Origin: Manis javanica
Lineage: Eukaryota > Chordata > Mammalia > Pholidota > Manidae
Reading direction: 5' to 3'
Assembly: GCF_040802235.1 (NCBI RefSeq)
Contig: NC_133169.1
Span: 46,445,034 to 46,509,033 of the forward strand
DNA length: 64,000 nucleotides
Shown here: in pieces, positions 59,660-64,000 of the stretch
Numbering within the stretch: the stretch's first letter is position 1
Layout: each line of letters opens with the position of its first letter
Translations under genes and position numbers: made by a program
The notes under the pieces: model-generated
Seen by the model: only the letters and a program-made list of their open reading frames with translations
What the model was told of the DNA's origin: nothing
The model's database searches: none

Positions 59660-62400
59660 AATTTATTCATATATGTATGTATATAATTATATCATCTGCA
59701 ATGATGTATTTGATTCTCATTTCTAATTGTAGTGCCTTTTATTTATTTTTCTTGTCTTATTGCTCCCTCTTAGGACTTTCAGTACTATTTTTGAATAGGG
59801 GTTGTGAGAGTGGACACATTTATATTTTTCTTTTTCTTAGAAGAAAATATTCCAACGTTTTATTATTTAGTGAGATTTTCATATATGACTCAATTATATT
59901 CACATATGTTTCTTCACCCAGTTTGTTGACTGTGTTTAACATAAAAAGATTTTCTTCTTTTTGTTGATAGGATTTTATTTGTATCTTTCATTCTATTATG
60001 TGCATCTCATATACTGGTTTGCATATGTTGAAACATCCCTGATTTTCATGGGGGTAGATCCCATTAGATTACAGAGTATTATTCTTACAATGTGCTGTTG
60101 ATTTCAGTTGTTAATATTTTGCTGATAATTTTTGCATTTCTATTCATTAATGATAACTTTGCTTTTATATTTATTATGGATATTGGTTGGGAGTATTTCA
60201 TCCAATTGTTCTCATCAGCCTTTGATAGGATGATACTGGCCTCATGAGATATTTTGGAGGAATTTTGGAAGAATTTTTATTAACCATTCTTTAAGTGTTT
60301 GACAGAATTCACTAGTGAAACCATCTGGTCCTAAAGTTTACATTGTTAGTAGATTGTTGATTATTGGTTCAATCTCCTTAGTAGTTAATGACTCCTTATT
60401 AATGATCTTCAAGTTTTTATTTCTTTATGATTTAGTTGTGTATCATAAATTTCTAGGAATTCATCCATTTCTTCTAGGTTATCCAATTTGTTGGCATATA
60501 ATTATTTGTAGTTGTACCTAGTGATTCTTAGTATTTCTGCCATCATTTCTAATATCCCCTCTTGCTGATCATATATTGGAGTCTTCTCTTTTTTTCTTAG
60601 TGTGTCTGGGTAAAGATTGGTCTACTTGTATTCTCTCTTTCATTTATCTTCACTTTATTCATTGTTATTTAACCCTTCTAACTTTGGGTTAGTTTGCTAT
60701 TTCCAGCTTCTTTTTGGTTTAAAGGTACTTAATTTACTTGAGATTTTTTTCCCTTAGTGTAGATATTTATGGTGATAAAATCCCTCTTAGGGCTTCATCA
60801 GCTGCATCTCATAAGTTTGGGAGTTATTCGTTTCCATTTTCATTTGTAGCAAAACATTTTTGGTTCCTCCTTTGAATTACTCTGTGAGCCACTGGTTGTT
60901 TAGCAATATATTTAATCTTTATGTATATATTATTTTCTATTATTCCTCATCATTGGTTCTTACTTTCATACCATTGTTGTTGAAAAAAGATGCTTAATTA
61001 ATTTTGATCCACTTTAAATGTTTAGGAGCTGTTTTTTGGCTTAACATATGATCTATCTTAAGGAATATTTCAGGGAGGCATGGGAAAATAATTATTCTAC
61101 TGTTGTAAGGTCAAATGTTCTGTATATGTCTATTAACTACATTTAGCCCAATGTTTAATGTAAATCAAATTTTTCATTACTGATTTATTTTCTGTATTAA
61201 GTAGCCATTTTGAAAACGGGGTATTAAATTTCCTTATGATTATTGTATCACTGTGAATTTCTCCCTTCAGATCTCTTAAATTTGCTTTCTATTAGGTGCT
61301 CTGATTGTTGATTACATGATTTTACTTTTGGCTCTCTTCTTAAAATATGACTCATACTTATTTTTTCTTTACATTCCTTAATGTTTGTTACTACTCTATG
61401 TTCACTAAGTTGCAAAATAAATAGTTTACAGCTAATGGAATCCATTTTTAAAAAACCACTGTAGCACTTCATGTTTATGCAGGTAACTTTTAACACATTA
61501 TTCTCAATTCCTCTCTCTCAGCCTTTTTGTTTGAGAAAGATTTTTTCAATTCATATTCATAAATAATTCCCTACCTACCAAGTGTTAGATTGACCGTTAT
61601 TTTTTTCCAGCACTTTAGGTATTTCATTTCCCTTCTTACTTGATTGTATGATTTCTGTCAGTAGGAGATCCACAACCATTTAATCCCTGTTTCTGAGAGA
61701 AAGTTGTTTTGCAGTTGTATTATCTCCAGAGTTTCCATTTGTCTCCGGTTCCCTGCAATTTGGATATGACTTGTCTATATGTACATTTTTTGTTATTCTT
61801 CCTCTTTTGATTTTATGAAATCCCCAGAGCTATGGTTTAGTGTCTGTCATTAATTTTGGAGAACACTTGGCATATTTCTTCTGCTTCATTCTCTCCTTCT
61901 GGTATTGAAATTTTGCATATTCTCTATCCCTTGAAACATCCCATAGTTTTTTTCTTATTCTTTCTTTCCTATTATTATTTATTTTCCTATTTGTTTGGGA
62001 AAATTTATGTTGACTTATCTACAAGCTCATTGATTCTCTATTCAACCATGTTCATTCTACTGAGGTATCCATGAAAGGCTTTCTTCCTTTATGTTACAGA
62101 TTTTTATTTGAAAAATTATTTCCCATTTTGTACTTCAGTTTTATTATTTCTTGTAGTCTTTGTCTCTTTGCTTACATTATGCATCTTTTATATATATGTT
62201 GTATGGTGTATCCATTAGAGCCCTTAGCATATTACTCATATTTGATTTAATTACTCACCTGGCAATCTCCAATCTGTATCATATCTCAGTCTGGTGCTAA
62301 TGATTGATTTATTTCCTTAGACAATGAGTTTCCTTTCCTTTTAGCTGACCTTGTAATTTTCTACTGAATGCCTGACATGATGTATTGGTTAATGGGAACT
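59660..62400 (-). mobile_element. Old L1 ORF2 5' half and ORF1, minus strand
   Basis: Read right to left: about 61500-62400 is ORF1-like ('tcagtaggagatccacaa' near 61657 on the plus strand lies in the segment that follows 'ccagcactttaggtatttcat'). About 61000-61450 is the endonuclease region ('aacatatgatctatctta' near 61041). About 59690-60900 is the reverse transcriptase, ending at the FADD region near 59690 ('tcatctgcaatgatgtat'). It is heavily decayed and lacks a 3' end. It stands tail-less, back to back with the preceding element. Confidence 0.78.
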
Positions 62401-63100
62401 GACATTAAAGGGATTCAGTGTGAGGAGTTATGGTAATCCAGCAGAAAATTGAAATGAGTTTCATATTAGTTGCAGCCGTAGGTGACAGAAACTTCAAATT
62501 CCTCTAGTGTCCTTTTATTTCCCCTTTTGTCTTTGGGATTCTCTAATAATGCTTCCACAGTCATAGTTCATATATGGCAATTATTAGGTATAATTGACTG
62601 CTATTATACTCGGGTTGTGTTGATTGGGTGGTAAGGTATATGGGCGGAGAAACATCTCATAATTTTATGATTAAATCTCAGTCTTTTCTTTGGCCAGTGC
62701 TCTTGAGATTTGAGTTTCTCAAATATTTCTTAGCATTTCCCTTCCCATTTGATGTGAGAGGAAGACAGAGGTGGTGGCAGTTTGGATGTGTGCTTAGAAG
62801 TAAGCCCTCCCTGCAGTTGGGTTACAGATCTGGGAAAGACTTACCCCACTGAGTTGGCCATTGCTCTGGAGATTCATATGACTTTTATGCACAAGGATAA
62901 TTGTCCCTAACAGAGCCAGGACTGTATCCTTTACAGTTATTGAATATGAGACACAGTGTGTAACCAAGTTCCTAGTTCATGTGAAATTTGTTCCCCTACA
63001 CAACTGTAGCTGCTATGCTGCATACTGAGAGTGCATTTCCCACACTTTTCTATTTTAAGCTGGTCCTACCTGATCCTCAAGTAATTCAGCCTCAGCCTTG
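62400..63100 (-). mobile_element. Possible 5' region of the old L1
   Basis: The DNA continues from the preceding element without a visible break and has wording I associate with the 5' regions of old L1M elements ('ccttttgtctttgggattctct' near 62522, 'cagatctgggaaagactt' near 62824). I am not certain. A repeat-library search would decide it. Confidence 0.4.
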
Positions 63101-64000
63101 ATTAATTTGCCATTTTTACTATTTCTGTGAAAAAATACAGCTTATAGCTCAGGCAGCTTCTTGTTAAGGAAAGGTGATCATATCCATGAGGTTAATGATT
63201 TGTCAATCTCTGCACACGTGGGGGAGTATTTCTCCTATGAGCTCAGTTCTCTGATATTTATATAAAGTTCAATGATTTAACCTTGGTTGGCATTTTTCCT
63301 CTAGTAAGGACATGGGTAAGCACTTCCAATATCTTTACAGGTGGGAACTGAAAACAAAGTATTCTATATTTACCAATGTAGACTTCAAATTGTTTATTTT
63401 TATCAACTTGCTGTTAGTGTTTTCAAGTTTTTTTTTTTGGAAATTCCAACTCGACAAGGAATATTTCCAGAGGTAATTCCTTCATGTACATGTGCAGGGG
63501 CTGCAACCACATCCATGCATCAAGGACAGAGGAATAATTGATGCACTGTTTACCTAAGGGACCAGGCCTGCAAACCTGCTTTCCTCTGTGGACTGTATGC
63601 ACAACAGTAAATTAGCCTTGGCCTATTGAAGTTATACTTTCAAGGTAGTTAGCCTCCTTTGCTCAGGCTTCTCTGTTTACAAGTTTTAAAGAACAGATAA
63701 ATGAAGCAGCATTAATTTTATTTATCTGAGTAAGTAGGAGTATTTTTCTCAGGAAATATGTTGAAGAAAAATCGTTATGATTTCTTGAGCTGCTTAATAT
63801 ATGATACTGTAGCCTAAATATGATTACAAGTAAAATGGTAATCCTCACTAAAACATCTCTTTGAAATCATCTCATGTCTATGCAATCTTACATACATGTT
63901 TTCTTCAGCCTGAATAGGCAATTTAGTTCAGTAGGAGCTAAGGTTTATTTTATTCAATTTATATAATAAGGCAGGTTTTCATGTCAGGATGGATAATCTG
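63100..64000. other. Unclassified intergenic DNA
   Basis: No gene, RNA or nameable repeat was seen. The part 63130-63600 is of average GC, and the last 300 bp is AT-rich. Confidence 0.5.

Noticed and set aside
1-64000. LTR elements, endogenous retroviruses, Polinton-like elements
   Set aside because: No gag, pol or env-like frames, terminal repeats or primer-binding sites were recognised. All reverse-transcriptase-type signals are L1.
1-64000. CRISPR arrays, tRNA, rRNA, bacterial operons
   Set aside because: The tandem repeats are microsatellites or duplications without spacers, and no RNA gene signature was seen.

Overview
This is a stretch of mammalian genomic DNA. It is AT-rich, dense in LINE-1 (L1) sequence, and its only recognisable host genes are single-exon olfactory receptors (ORs), all on the minus strand. 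The L1 3' ends look laurasiatherian. The long 3' UTR of the youngest L1 resembles what I recall from pangolin genomes, but that is a memory-based, low-confidence guess. Nothing prokaryotic, no RNA gene, no CRISPR array and no recognisable LTR or retroviral element was seen.

Host genes. Two OR types alternate: an OR2T8-like type (three copies, here called A at 8.3-9.3 kb, B at 17.8-18.7 kb and C at 38.4-39.4 kb) and an OR2AJ1-like type (two copies, at 0.9-1.8 kb and 28.5-29.5 kb). Only copy B has an open frame from start to stop (312 codons), and even it carries DHY in place of the DRY motif. The 28.5-kb OR2AJ1 copy is complete except for one 2-base deletion. Copies A and C and the 0.9-kb OR2AJ1 copy are clear pseudogenes. 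Along the direction of transcription the order is 2T8(C) - AJ1 - 2T8(B) - 2T8(A) - AJ1. Within each block this repeats the OR2T8-OR2AJ1 adjacency I recall from the human chromosome 1q44 cluster.

Duplication structure. The window consists of tandem blocks. The spacer at 4.2-7.4 kb matches that at 34.4-37.3 kb. The L1-derived 3' flank of the OR2T8-like gene is present at 7.4-8.3, 17.3-17.7 and 37.4-38.4 kb. The 5' flank is present at 9.3-12.6, 18.7-23.8 and 39.4-45.4 kb. These flanks have diverged strongly, while the OR2T8-like coding segments remain very similar, even in the dead copies. This suggests gene conversion.

Transposon layout. L1 fragments fill 12.7-17.3, 23.85-24.3, 26.4-27.1, 30.0-32.3 and 43.3-44.2 kb. 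The right third of the window (45.4 to about 63 kb) is almost solid L1. A near full-length young L1 (minus strand, 45.93-54.36 kb, flanked by a 14-bp target duplication) sits inside the ORF1 of an older L1. It carries what looks like a 3' transduction. Three other L1 copies have head-to-head structures typical of twin priming. No previously undescribed gene system was found. The most notable points are the evolution of the OR block and the structure of the transducing L1.
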